A DNA stretch of 64,000 nucleotides. It comes from Thalassotalea algicola (lineage in GTDB: Bacteria > Pseudomonadota > Gammaproteobacteria > Enterobacterales > Alteromonadaceae). Where the stretch lies: NCBI RefSeq assembly GCF_012932965.1, contig NZ_JABBXH010000002.1, positions 1-64,000 of the forward strand. Reading direction: 5' to 3'. A model generated the notes under the pieces. It searched no databases. It was not told where the DNA came from and saw only the letters and a list, made by a program, of their open reading frames with translations. Position numbers and translations under genes: made by a program. Of this stretch, positions 25,888 to 35,400 are shown in pieces. Numbering within the stretch: the stretch's first letter is position 1; each line of letters starts with the position of its first letter.

Positions 25888-26556
25888 ATGGGCATCGTAT
25901 ACAAAACTAGGACACAGCTGGTAGTGGAAACATTAAGGGAGAAAATTCTTAGTGGTGAAATTACTGCCGGACAGCCATTACGCCAAGCAGCACTAGCGGA
26001 AGAATTAAATGTAAGCCGTATTCCAGTGCGAGAAGCGTTATTGCAATTGGAAGCAGAAGGACTTGTAGCATTTGAACCTCATAAAGGTGCCACAGCCACT
26101 GAACTTAATGCCGATCAAGTAGACGAATTATTTGAATTGAGAGCGATGTTAGAGGCTGATCTTCTAGCCGCATCGATTCCTAACCTGACTGATGAATCGT
26201 TAGCTCAAGCAACTTCATTGTTGGAAAAGCTAGATAATGCGCTAGGTAAAGAAAACGCTGCGAATACGTGGAGCGAGTTAAATTCTGACTACCATAACTG
26301 TTTATATTCGGCAGCGGCTCGTCCACAAACGCAAGATCTTGTAAATACATTAAATAAAAACGCTGACCGCTATATCCGCATGCACTTGCTATGGGCTGGT
26401 GGTATTTCTAAAGCTGAATCAGAGCACAATGAGTTATTGTCGCTGTGTAAAGCACGCGATATTGATGGTGCCGTTGCATTACTTAAGCAGCATATTTTAG
26501 GCTCTCGTGATGAAATTAAAGAGTTTTTACATCAACGAGAAAGCACTACAGCATAA
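25888..26556 (+). CDS. GntR family regulator, FCD subfamily
   Basis: The 222-residue protein has an N-terminal winged helix (LREKILSGEITAGQPLRQAA, then LNVSRIPVREALLQLEAEGL) and a C-terminal all-helical FCD ligand domain with a conserved Asp/His set (for example DYHNCLYSA). FCD regulators typically repress catabolic genes until a carboxylate or amino-acid ligand binds. Its position makes it the likely regulator of the hydroxyproline genes. A copy of the candidate operator overlaps its own first codons, suggesting autoregulation. Confidence 0.92.
   Translation: MGIVYKTRTQLVVETLREKILSGEITAGQPLRQAALAEELNVSRIPVREALLQLEAEGLVAFEPHKGATATELNADQVDELFELRAMLEADLLAASIPNLTDESLAQATSLLEKLDNALGKENAANTWSELNSDYHNCLYSAAARPQTQDLVNTLNKNADRYIRMHLLWAGGISKAESEHNELLSLCKARDIDGAVALLKQHILGSRDEIKEFLHQRESTTA
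25894..25905. promoter_or_regulatory. Second candidate GntR operator at its own start codon
   Basis: ATCGTATACAAA differs at two positions from the perfect palindrome at 23082-23093 and starts six bases after the A of the GntR ATG. Binding here would block transcription or early elongation of the regulator gene. It is coding sequence too, so chance is possible. Confidence 0.4.
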
Positions 26557-26617
26557 TTTTTTATTAAAATTCATTAACATATCAGCTTTTGTTAGTAAGT
26601 ATTCACAAGGGCTGATA

Positions 26618-26646
26618 TTGACATTTTTCATACAAATCTATACTAT
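26618..26646 (+). promoter_or_regulatory. Strong sigma-70 promoter of the SulP gene
   Basis: TTGACA (26618-26623), a 17-bp spacer and TACTAT (26641-26646) form a near-consensus promoter. Transcription would start near 26653, leaving a leader of about 140 nt before the ATG at 26796. That leader contains the hairpin-forming GCTAAC/GTTAGC. Confidence 0.75.
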
Positions 26647-26795
26647 CCACCCCCTTTAATTTGCCGACGATTTGCGATTTAAACGTTAGTTACAGCGCTA
26701 CGTTTGATGGCAGTTGGTCAATTTGTTAGCTAACCTTTGTTAGCCACTATCAATATTTCTAATCCTATTGATTTAAACAATTACGCGAGAAAACG

Positions 26796-28352
26796 ATGTT
26801 TGAAATTCATGCGAGTAAGGTGTCTAGCCTGAAAAATGACGTGCTTTCAGGTTTAACTGTTGCACTAGCTCTTGTTCCAGAGGCGGTAGCCTTTGCATTT
26901 GTTGCAGGAGTTGAACCATTAGTGGGACTTTATGCTGCCTTTATGGTTGGTTTGATTACCTCTATCTTTGGTGGTCGCCCTGGCATGATCTCTGGTGCAA
27001 CAGGTGCGATGGCTGTAGTTATGGTAAGCTTAGTTGCGTTGCATGGCGTTGAATATCTATTTGCGACTGTGGTGCTCACCGGGATATTACAGATTCTCGC
27101 TGGAATATTTAAATTAGGTAAATTCATTCGCTTAGTTCCACATCCGGTAATGCTGGGCTTTGTAAACGGTTTAGCTATTGTAATTTTCCTTGCCCAACTT
27201 GGCCAATTTAAAGTGGCTAATGAAGAGGGCATCTTTGTTTGGATGCAAGGTAACCAGTTAATGACAATGGTGGGATTAATTGTCTTAACCATGGCGATTA
27301 TTCATTTCTTACCTAAATTAACTAAAGCAGTTCCTTCTTCTTTAGTGGCCATTATTGTCGTAACACTATTAGCACAAAGTCTGGATTTAGATGCTAGAAC
27401 GGTAGTTGACTATCTACGCGACATGACCAGTGATCCTGCTGCAACTATTGCTGGTGGCTTGCCTCAGTTCTCTATTCCAAACGTGCCATTCACCTTTGAG
27501 ACATTCAAAATTATTTTACCATTTGCCTTAGTATTAGCGGCAATTGGTTTGATTGAATCATTATTAACTTTAACGCTTATTGATGAGCTAACTGGCACTC
27601 GTGGTCGTGGTAACAAAGAATGTATCGCACAAGGTGCGTCAAATACAGTTAATGGTTTCTTCGGTGCTATGGGTGGTTGTGCCATGATTGGTCAATCAAT
27701 GATTAACGTAAACTCAGGTGGTCGTGGCCGTGCATCAGGTATTACCGCTGCACTTGGATTACTCGCTATCATCTTGTTTGCATCAGGTTTAATCGAACAA
27801 ATACCTTTAGCTGCATTAGTCGGTGTAATGTTTATTGTGGTAATTGGTACATTTGAATGGTCAAGTTTCCGAATTATGAGCAAAGTACCTAAGGCTGATG
27901 CCTTTGTTATAGTCTTAGTGTCGGGTGTTACGGTAGCAACTGACTTAGCAGTGGCGGTAATCGTAGGTGTTATTGTTTCCGCACTAGTGTTTGCTTGGGA
28001 ACATGCAAAACATGTTAACGTTGTGCGCTTTACTAATGAGAAAGGCTCAACAGTTTATGAAGTACACGGGCCATTGTTTTTCGGCTCTGTAAGTAGCTTC
28101 TTAGAACAGTTTAATATGGAAGAAGATAGTGATGATGTCGTGGTTGAGTTCAAATACTCACGCGTTGCTGATCACTCGGCCATTGAAGCGATTGATACCT
28201 TAGCTGAACGCTATATCAGCCGTGGAAAAACCTTACATTTAGTACATTTGAGTCCTGAGTGTAAGCAACTACTTAAGAAAGCCGGTGATCTGGTAGAAGT
28301 TAATGTGATTGAAGATCCTGACTATCATATTGCTACGGACAAATTAGCTTAA
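26796..28352 (+). CDS. SulP family inorganic anion transporter with STAS domain
   Basis: The 518-residue inner-membrane protein starts with the SulP motif [19 protein letters not shown], has about 12 hydrophobic segments, and ends in a cytoplasmic STAS domain (about residues 420-510, including [20 protein letters not shown]). The family carries sulfate, bicarbonate or organic acids with Na+ or H+. The substrate cannot be assigned, though marine homologues are often bicarbonate transporters. It has its own strong promoter and no co-transcribed partner such as carbonic anhydrase. Confidence 0.92.
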   Translation: MFEIHASKVSSLKNDVLSGLTVALALVPEAVAFAFVAGVEPLVGLYAAFMVGLITSIFGGRPGMISGATGAMAVVMVSLVALHGVEYLFATVVLTGILQILAGIFKLGKFIRLVPHPVMLGFVNGLAIVIFLAQLGQFKVANEEGIFVWMQGNQLMTMVGLIVLTMAIIHFLPKLTKAVPSSLVAIIVVTLLAQSLDLDARTVVDYLRDMTSDPAATIAGGLPQFSIPNVPFTFETFKIILPFALVLAAIGLIESLLTLTLIDELTGTRGRGNKECIAQGASNTVNGFFGAMGGCAMIGQSMINVNSGGRGRASGITAALGLLAIILFASGLIEQIPLAALVGVMFIVVIGTFEWSSFRIMSKVPKADAFVIVLVSGVTVATDLAVAVIVGVIVSALVFAWEHAKHVNVVRFTNEKGSTVYEVHGPLFFGSVSSFLEQFNMEEDSDDVVVEFKYSRVADHSAIEAIDTLAERYISRGKTLHLVHLSPECKQLLKKAGDLVEVNVIEDPDYHIATDKLA

Positions 28353-28365
28353 CCGCTTTAAGATT

Positions 28366-28413
28366 GTGTGCTTGCTATACAGAGTAAAGCTATACTGGGT
28401 AAAGTAAGCACAC
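28366..28413. repeat. Inverted repeat enclosing a short direct repeat
   Basis: GTGTGCTT and AAGCACAC lie 32 nt apart just after the SulP stop. The loop contains GCTATAC twice with 15-bp period. No T-tract follows, so a terminator is not convincing. It could be a regulatory element of the DUF1289 gene downstream. Confidence 0.45.
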
Positions 28414-28457
28414 TAAATAACCTTCAATTTAGCTTGGTTTAATAAATAGTAGACTTA

Positions 28458-28763
28458 ATGCAATTAGAGTTTTTTGATGTTCCCAGCCCCTGTATTGGTG
28501 TTTGCCAATCTGATGAAAAGGGCTATTGTAAAGGTTGTCTTCGTACCCGTGACGAACGACAGCAGTGGATCACGTTAACTTCTGATGACAAGCAAAAAGT
28601 CATTAAGCGCTGTCAGCAACGTAAAAAACGTAAAGACGGTGCAAAAAAAGTGAAAGAAGAAGTAATAGAACCAGAGAATAAGCAGCCATCGCTGCTTGAC
28701 CCACCGGCAAAGAGTAATTTATGCACTAAAGACGAAATGGACTTTGGTGACTTTGAGTTATAA
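28458..28763 (+). CDS. DUF1289 small cysteine-motif protein
   Basis: The 101-residue protein carries the DUF1289 signature PSPCIGVCQSDEKGYCKGCL near residues 9-28: four Cys suited to binding a metal or Fe-S cluster. WITLTSDDKQKVIKRC follows. The C-terminal half is lysine-rich and low complexity. The biochemical function of the family is unknown. No operon partner is evident. Confidence 0.85.
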   Translation: MQLEFFDVPSPCIGVCQSDEKGYCKGCLRTRDERQQWITLTSDDKQKVIKRCQQRKKRKDGAKKVKEEVIEPENKQPSLLDPPAKSNLCTKDEMDFGDFEL

Positions 28764-28941
28764 TGCGCATAATAGATATTTTTTCGTCAGATATATTTTT
28801 AGGGCTTAATCAAATCTGACAGTCGCTTTAGTGCCAAAAGCGGAAGTTCGTAGCTACAACTTTTATTTTATAACTTATTAGATACATCTCACTTTCTGTC
28901 TACTAATATTAAGTAATATATTTGCAAGGTGCTTTTTTGAT

Positions 28942-29322
28942 ATGAGTTTAGTACACGGTGATTTCGAAATTACTTTTGATAATAATACTCTAATGGTGAA
29001 ACTAAGCGGTTCTTTTAATGAACTTGGTACTTTAAAGCTGACCGACCTTATAAAAAACAACATAGAAAACCTAAATGGTCAAAAGTTCTATATGTTAGTG
29101 GATGATAGGGAGTTAGATGGTTTTACGCCTGAGGCGTACCAAGTTATTGAAGAAAACAATCATTGGTTAGGTCAACAAAATCTATTAGCGAAAGCCTTCA
29201 TCATGAGAAATTTGGTTCAAGAGTCCTTAGATAATTACTTTATTCCTTCAAAGAAAGGACAAAATACTAAAGCTTTCACCGATATGGCATCTGCCATTGC
29301 TTGGCTTAATACTCAACAATAG
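28942..29322 (+). CDS. Small STAS/SpoIIAA-like protein of unknown function
   Basis: The 126-residue soluble protein has alternating strands and helices: an N-terminal sheet (FEITFDNNTLMVKLSGSFNE), LKLTDLIKNNIENL, then YMLVDDRELDGFTPEAYQV and a C-terminal AFTDMASAIAWLN helix. The pattern recalls SpoIIAA-like/STAS folds, but I cannot match it to a named family with certainty. It stands alone after a 178-bp gap and converges on the LysR gene. Confidence 0.65.
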   Translation: MSLVHGDFEITFDNNTLMVKLSGSFNELGTLKLTDLIKNNIENLNGQKFYMLVDDRELDGFTPEAYQVIEENNHWLGQQNLLAKAFIMRNLVQESLDNYFIPSKKGQNTKAFTDMASAIAWLNTQQ

Positions 29323-29333
29323 CACTTAAGTGA

Positions 29334-30215
29334 TTATTTCGACTCTGCTTCAAAGTATTCACATAAGAAATCTATAAATGCCCTGATTCTGTAGGGTAAA
29401 AAGTCTACGCTCTTATAGACGGCATACATAGGTAAACTATGCTTATCAAATTCTCTAAAAACCTCAATCAGTTTACCTTGTTTGAAATATGACTCTACCA
29501 TCCATTTGGGCATTGCAGCTATGCCAACTCCTGCAAGTGCAAGTTGAACAATTAACTCAGGGCTATCACTAGTAGTAATTTCATTGGCATTATATTTTTG
29601 ATTATCTAGGTGCCAAATATTGGATGGGTTGCTGAGTGAATAGGTTATGCACTTGTGATTTAATAATTCACTTGGTAGCAACGGCTCACAGTGTCGCTCT
29701 ATATAACCGGGAGAAGCGAAGTAGCAAAGCTCATGATGTAAAAGTTTTCTTGCTTTTAAGCCTGAATCATTTAAGAAAGATGCTCTGATAGCAATATCGA
29801 TATCGTCTTTGTATAAGTCAACTTGTTTATCATTGACGGATAAGTTGAGAGTTATTCTGGGGTTTAACTCCATGAATTTCGACACTGGCTTTACTAACCG
29901 CTGAGTTGCAAATGCAGAAGGTGCAGATATTTTTAGCTCACCAATCGCTTCACTCAATTCCCCCTTAAGCTTTTGCTCAGTATATATCATTTCTTCAAGA
30001 ACTTTATTACTGTAATTAAGATATTGTTCGCCGCTATTTGTCAGTGTTATTTTTCGTGATGTTCGATGAAAGAGAGAAAAACCTATCGAACTTTCTAGCC
30101 AAGCTATTTTCTTACTTACAGCCCCCTGAGTCATGTTTAACTCGTTAGCAACTGCTGTAAAACTTCCTAAACGAGCAACGTGAGTGAAAACCTTTATACA
30201 ATCCAATTTATCCAT
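29334..30215 (-). CDS. LysR family transcriptional regulator
   Basis: The 293-residue protein has the LysR N-terminal winged helix (FTHVARLGSFTAVANELNMT, then GAVSKKIAWLESSIG and LFHRTSRKITLT) and a substrate-binding domain from about residue 90. It resembles the group that acts on small divergent genes for quinone or aldehyde stress. It is divergent from a DoxX-like gene, its probable target. A T-N11-A box overlaps its ribosome-binding region. Confidence 0.93.
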   Translation of the reverse strand: MDKLDCIKVFTHVARLGSFTAVANELNMTQGAVSKKIAWLESSIGFSLFHRTSRKITLTNSGEQYLNYSNKVLEEMIYTEQKLKGELSEAIGELKISAPSAFATQRLVKPVSKFMELNPRITLNLSVNDKQVDLYKDDIDIAIRASFLNDSGLKARKLLHHELCYFASPGYIERHCEPLLPSELLNHKCITYSLSNPSNIWHLDNQKYNANEITTSDSPELIVQLALAGVGIAAMPKWMVESYFKQGKLIEVFREFDKHSLPMYAVYKSVDFLPYRIRAFIDFLCEYFEAESK

Positions 30216-30220
30216 ATGAA

Positions 30221-30233
30221 TTCCTAATCGGAA
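30221..30233. promoter_or_regulatory. Candidate LysR box (T-N11-A)
   Basis: TTCCTAATCGGAA has the T-N11-A dyad expected of LysR regulators and lies directly before the LysR start codon, in the LysR/DoxX divergent region. An additional ATTAGGAAT at 30269-30277 repeats one arm nearer the DoxX gene. The arm also serves as the LysR ribosome-binding site, so part of the symmetry may be chance. Confidence 0.45.
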
Positions 30234-30314
30234 TACCAGTTAGTACAAAAATAGCATTTAACCTAGTAATTAGGAATGTTTAAATGCAGTTAATAAATAC
30301 ATAGGAGACGTTAT

Positions 30315-30686
30315 ATGCTAGTAGTTAACATTTTATTGGTGCTGTTCTTTTTATTTGCTAGTTCAATAAAATTACTTGGTTGGCAGAAATTTATATTTGA
30401 AACCCAACTAACATTTTTTAAAAAGTATGGTTTAACCCGTACACACATGTTCTTAGTTGGATTGGTAGAGTTATTCGCATCGTTGCTATTAATGGCATCA
30501 ATATTTCTAAACGATGATGTGCTCCAAGTCTTTGGTGCGCTAGGAATAATTTTCACATCATCAGGTGCAATCTACTCTCATTTAAGATTCGATACTGTTA
30601 AAGATGTAATTCCAGCAATAGTAACTTTATCGCTTTCAGTAATGTTGCTCGCGTTTAATAGTCACGTTTTGGCTTTGTTCGCTTGA
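30315..30686 (+). CDS. DoxX-like small membrane protein
   Basis: The 123-residue protein has four hydrophobic helices in the DoxX arrangement: helix 1 with LFFLFASSIKLLGW, then FFKKYGLTRTHMFLVGLVEL, followed by two more. DoxX family proteins are membrane subunits or accessory proteins linked to redox and sulfur stress, and many are orphans. It is divergent from the LysR gene and preceded by AGGAG. A 230-bp stretch with no gene follows before the terminator of the next operon. Confidence 0.82.
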   Translation: MLVVNILLVLFFLFASSIKLLGWQKFIFETQLTFFKKYGLTRTHMFLVGLVELFASLLLMASIFLNDDVLQVFGALGIIFTSSGAIYSHLRFDTVKDVIPAIVTLSLSVMLLAFNSHVLALFA

Positions 30687-30865
30687 GGTAAACGCTAATC
30701 AAATGACTTTTGAATTAAGACGAGGGAAATAGAATGTTGAATAACAGTTATAATCATTATTGGAGATTAAAACTGCAATGTCTGTTTCTCGCTCTTAGCA
30801 GCTTGTCAGTGGAAATTTAAATATGTCACCTTAAAAACCTATAAACTAGTTCCAATAGTACATAT

Positions 30866-30893
30866 TAAAAAACCAGCAATAAGCTGGTTTTTC
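30866..30893 (-). terminator. Rho-independent terminator after yceI
   Basis: AAAAACCAGC and GCTGGTTTTT pair around a 5-nt loop. On the minus strand a T-rich run follows the stem. It lies 25 bp beyond the YceI stop and may also act on readthrough from the plus strand. Confidence 0.85.
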
Positions 30894-30917
30894 TACTTTC
30901 AATTAAAGGCTTACGTG

Positions 30918-31478
30918 TTATTGTCGAACACCTTCAATGTGAAGATCAAAGCTGATGTCGCCAAAATCCATTTTATAACCAAAGTCTTTCATCGATATTT
31001 TGGTTGTGCCTGAAAAGCCTGCGCGGTATCCGCCCCACGGATCTTTACCTTCACCAATTTTTACTGCATCAATGACGATATTTTTGTTAATACCTTGCAA
31101 AGTTAATGTGCCAGAAATTTTAAGTTTGTTACCGCCTAAATCTTCTACTTTAGTGCTTTCAAATTTTGCATTGGCAAACTTATTTACATCTAGAAAGTCA
31201 TCATTACGAAGGTGCTTGTCGCGCTCACTGTGGTTTGAATCAACACTAGCAGTATCGATGTTGATACTGATTTTACTGGCTGCAACATTATTTTCATCAT
31301 AGCTAAAATTACCCGAAAACTTGTTGAATCGACCAGTTAACCAGCTATAGCCAAGGTGTTTTACTTTAAAATTAATTGATGCGTGCGCCCCTTTAGTGTC
31401 TACAACATAATCTGCGGCCAAACTTGGCATAGCCAAAGTGGCTGTTAACAATGCGGTAGCTAATGTTATTTTTTTCAT
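30918..31478 (-). CDS. yceI: YceI family periplasmic lipid-binding protein
   Basis: The 186-residue protein has a signal peptide ending at about Ala21 (MPSLAA) and the YceI lipocalin-like barrel: YVVDTKGAHASINFKVKHLG, RFNKFSGNFSYDE, KHLRNDDFLDVNKFANAKFE and MDFGDISFDLHIEG at the end. YceI proteins bind polyisoprenoids or ubiquinone-like molecules. It follows the cytochrome b561 gene by 58 bp, the standard yceJ-yceI pairing, suggesting quinone-linked electron transfer. AAGGAG precedes the start. Confidence 0.93.
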   Translation of the reverse strand: MKKITLATALLTATLAMPSLAADYVVDTKGAHASINFKVKHLGYSWLTGRFNKFSGNFSYDENNVAASKISINIDTASVDSNHSERDKHLRNDDFLDVNKFANAKFESTKVEDLGGNKLKISGTLTLQGINKNIVIDAVKIGEGKDPWGGYRAGFSGTTKISMKDFGYKMDFGDISFDLHIEGVRQ

Positions 31479-31536
31479 TTTCCTTTACTCCTTTTAAATC
31501 TCGTTTTAATAATGTTGAATGATGGTTTGTTGCTGA

Positions 31537-32076
31537 TCACAGCATGCGCTTTAATGTCTGGTCTTTATCGATAAAATGATGTTTTAAAGCAGCAAGTGCA
31601 TGAATACTGGCAAGCCCAATTAGCAGGTAAGCAAGGTATTCGTGGATTAACCCCGCAATATCTTCTTGATCAGTAATTAACTCACCCATTGAACCAATAG
31701 AAAACCAATTAAATACTTCTATTGCTCTACCGTCTGCTGTAGAAATTAAATAACCGCTAAACATAATAACTAATAGTAAAAGATAAAGCGTATTATGGAT
31801 TGCTTTTACTGAACGCTGAACCAAAATGGACGAGCTGGCTAGCGGCGCAGGTGATGGCGAAAAGTATTTCCATAACCCTCTTAAAACAGTAGCAAAAAAC
31901 AATAAAATACCTATGCTTTTATGCCAGTGTGGCGCAGTTTTATACCATTGACTGTAGTAGGTTAAATCTACCATCCAAAAACCTACACCAAATAGGCCGA
32001 TAATAATCAAGGCGCTTAGCCAATGGAATAATTTAGTGACGATGCCGTATTGAGTATTTGTGTCTTTCACATTCAT
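31537..32076 (-). CDS. Cytochrome b561 (YceJ-like)
   Basis: The 179-residue membrane protein has four helices and conserved heme-ligand histidines (for example in TKLFHWLSA, WHKSIGILLF and HALAALKHHFID). The family moves electrons between quinones and periplasmic acceptors. It is first in an operon with yceI. Its start is 31 bp downstream, on the minus strand, of two identical 18-bp repeats that look like tandem operators. Confidence 0.9.
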   Translation of the reverse strand: MNVKDTNTQYGIVTKLFHWLSALIIIGLFGVGFWMVDLTYYSQWYKTAPHWHKSIGILLFFATVLRGLWKYFSPSPAPLASSSILVQRSVKAIHNTLYLLLLVIMFSGYLISTADGRAIEVFNWFSIGSMGELITDQEDIAGLIHEYLAYLLIGLASIHALAALKHHFIDKDQTLKRML

Positions 32077-32106
32077 AAATTTGTTATCTGCGGTTTATTG
32101 TTTTTA

Positions 32107-32146
32107 TGCAAACGTATTCATAAATGTTTGCAAACGTATTCATAAA
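32107..32146. promoter_or_regulatory. Tandem 18-bp operator-like direct repeats, 22-bp period
   Basis: TGCAAACGTATTCATAAA occurs at 32107-32124 and 32129-32146. Each copy contains an imperfect CG-centred dyad (TGCAAAC/GTATTCA, 5 of 7 pairs) reminiscent of LacI-family sites. The junction forms the palindrome GTTTGCAAAC. The repeats are 31 bp from the cytochrome b561 start and 273 bp from the amylase start, so either could be regulated. The rest of this 342-bp gap holds no gene I can support. Confidence 0.65.
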
Positions 32147-32418
32147 CCGGAATTTCCTCACATTTATTTCATCATAAAGCAATAAACTCGCGTGCTACAG
32201 CGTTTCCTATGTAAATTTTTTGTAAAGTTTGGCGGTTGTTGTGGTGCTTTTTTAAGCGAAAATTCTTTTTATACTCACCTAAGCGTGTAGCAAAAGACGT
32301 TACTAAAACGTTAAATATCATATAAAAATTCACGCAAAAAGTTCTACGTGGCGGCATCTTATGCCTCATGGCTGTTAGAAAAAAATAATAATCAAAAAAT
32401 AATAAACGGGGGAAACGT

Positions 32419-35400
32419 ATGAACAAGCAGTTCAGACGTTTAGTAGGGATATTTGCCGCTATATGCGTACTATTTGGTGCGTCCGTACAAGCAAGTATTC
32501 AGGACGAAATATTCTACTTTGTATTACCTGATCGATTCTCAAATGGTGATACAAGCAATGATAATGCGGGTGTTGCTGGCGATAGAAGCATAAATGGTCA
32601 TGATGCGAGCGACGCCAAATATTATCATGGTGGTGACCTAAAAGGCCTTACCAAAAAATTATCATACTTAAAGTTGTCTGGTATTACCGCATTATGGATA
32701 ACACCACCTTTCAAAAACCAATGGGTACAAGGCAATAGTGCTGGCTACCATGGTTATTGGGCGACAGACTATAGCCAAATAGATCCTCATTGGGGAACCA
32801 ATGCTGAGTTTAAAGAGTTTGTAAAGCGTGCTCATCGATTGCGAATGAAGGTTTTCCTGGATGTAGTGGTTAACCATACTGGTGACGTTATTAAGTATCA
32901 GCAATGTCATAATCAAGATGGCTCGCTAAAAGACGGACTAGCCAACTGTCCATATTTGTCGCTAGCAGACAAAGCTACCAACCCTTATACGCCATTTATT
33001 CCAGCAGAGCTAACTAATGCAAAATCACCTTCTTGGCTAAATGACCCGCAATTTTATAATAACCAAGGTGATAGCACTTTTAGTGGTGAATCAAGTGTTT
33101 ATGGAGATTTCTTTGGTTTAGATGATTTAGATACCACCAACCCACAAGTGGTTGCTGGAATGATTGATATCTTTAAACAGTGGATTTCAGATTATAAAAT
33201 TGATGGCTTTCGAGTTGATACCATCAAACATGTCGATGTAGCGTTATGGCAACAGTGGATTCCTGAAATAAAGGCGCATGCTAAATCTGAAAAAATTAAA
33301 GACTTTTTTATCTTTGGCGAAATGTTTGACGGCTTGCCAGCGAATCTAAGTTATTTCACTCGTACTGCAAAATTCCCTTCTGTGCTTGATTTTGGATTAT
33401 ATTTTGCAATTAAAGATGTGGTGGCAGATACCCAAGGTACTGATCGTTTAGCTTGGCTATTTTCGCAGGATGATATGTATACCTCTGCCAATAGTCATGC
33501 AAATCAGTTAATGAATTTTGTCAGTAACCATGATGTTGGTCGTATAGGTCACTTTATTCAGCAAATGCCAAATGTGTCGGAAGAAGAAGCATTAAAAAGG
33601 GCAAAGCTTGCTCAAACTCTTATGTATTTCAACCGTGGTGTACCTGTTGTTTATTATGGTGATGAGCAAGGTTTTACCGGTGATGGTGGCGATAGTGAAG
33701 CACGTGAAGATATGTTTGCTTCGCAAGTTGCAGAATATAATGACAATAACCTAATTGGTACAAGTGCTACTACGGCTGATGATAATTTTGACCGTCGTCA
33801 TCCCATTTACAAGCATTTGCGTAATATGGCGATTGCAAACCGGATCTTTCCTGCATTGCATCGTGGTCATCAATTTGTGCGTTATAGTCAAGATAAGCCA
33901 GGGGTCTTTGCAGTATCTCGATTTGATCCGATAAAACGCCGTGAAGCGCTAGTAGTATTTAATACCAGCACTGCTGAGCAGTCTATTACGCTTGATGCTA
34001 TGGCGAGTAAATATACTCAAGCATGGCCTTTTACCCGCCCATCAAAAATTAGTGGCGAGCAATTAACGGTCACTGTGCCACCATTAGATGTTGTCGTGCT
34101 ATACAGCATATCAAAAATAAAATTAGCAAAAGACCTACCTGAAATTGCTATTACCAGCATTAATGCAGGGGACAAAGTTTCTGGCTTAGTCGAAGTTAAA
34201 GCAAAATTAACAGGTTTCGATCAACGCGCTTACCCACTTCACCGAGTTCACTTTAGTGTCAGTGTAGACGGTGGTGATTTTCAAGCATTAGGCACCGACT
34301 ACACCAATGATCTTGGCACAAGTGATTACAAAGTTTACTTTGATACAAGTGAGCTTACAGATGGCAGCCAGCTAACGTTTAAAGCAGACGTTGACAACTA
34401 CAAGTCCTCGAGTAATTCGACGCAAGTGCAAGTGGAAAAAGGTGTAACTCCGGGCATTAAAATCACTTTTGAAAAACCTGATTCTTGGCAAGATGTTAAT
34501 ATTTACTGGTGGAATGCATCGCCTCAAGCGAGTGCTGATTGGCCGGGCGTCGCTATGTCACATATCAATGGTAATTGGTATGAATTTCAGTTTGAAGATG
34601 ATGTCAAAGCAGCAAATATTATTTTTAATAACGGCGCAGGAGAACAAACTAGCGATCTGTACCGCGAAGGAGATGGTTGTTATTTAATAAACTCAGATGC
34701 ATGGCAAACTAATTGTGATGTGCCAGCGCCGGGCATTACTGCGTATTTTAAAAAACCAGCTAACTGGGGAGATAGTGCAAATATCTATTTCTGGGATGCC
34801 GCGCCGCAAGCTGACGTCTCATGGCCGGGCAGCGCAATGGAGCATGTAGGAGGTGATTGGTATAAATTTCAATTTGACGACAATGTAACAAGCGCCAACT
34901 TAATATTTAATGATGGTCTTGGTGAGCAAACAGCCGATTTAACGCTTTCTAGCGACGGATGTTATGTCGAAGGTGCTTGGCTTGCTAATTGTCAGCCACC
35001 AACTGCGGGCATGAAACTCTACTTTAAAAAACCAGCAGCCTGGTCCCAGCAAGTAAATATTCATTACTGGGCCGCTGATGGCGAGCAGGCAGCAAGTGAT
35101 TGGCCTGGTGTTGCTATGACAAATGAAGGTAATGATTGGTTTAGCTTTAATATGCCGGTTAATACCAACCAAGCCAGTTTTCTTTTCCTCGATAATACTG
35201 GCTATCAAACAGATGATCTTAACCGAGAAGGCGATGGCTGCTACATCGATAGTATGTGGCAAGACACCTGTAGTATTGATGTCGCAGAGCCAGGGATGAC
35301 GATATACGTGCGTCGACCGTTAAGTTGGAATGTGCCTAATGTTTACTATTGGAATGTAGACAATGCGCCTGCATGGCCTGGCGTTGAAATGGATGCGTTG

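Noticed and set aside
26930..27292. 120-codon minus-strand frame inside the SulP gene
   Set aside because: Proline/isoleucine-rich antisense shadow of transmembrane codons, fully inside a well-supported gene.
28786..28820. GTCAGAT/ATCTGAC inverted repeat after the DUF1289 gene, beginning within a TTCGTCAG octamer
   Set aside because: Seven-bp arms with a long loop and no T-tract. The octamer has no partner at 21 bp, so neither a terminator nor an AraC site is supported.
32172..32426. 84-codon minus-strand open frame in the gap before the amylopullulanase
   Set aside because: No recognisable domain, low-complexity composition, no convincing ribosome-binding site, and it overlaps the start of the enzyme and its promoter region.
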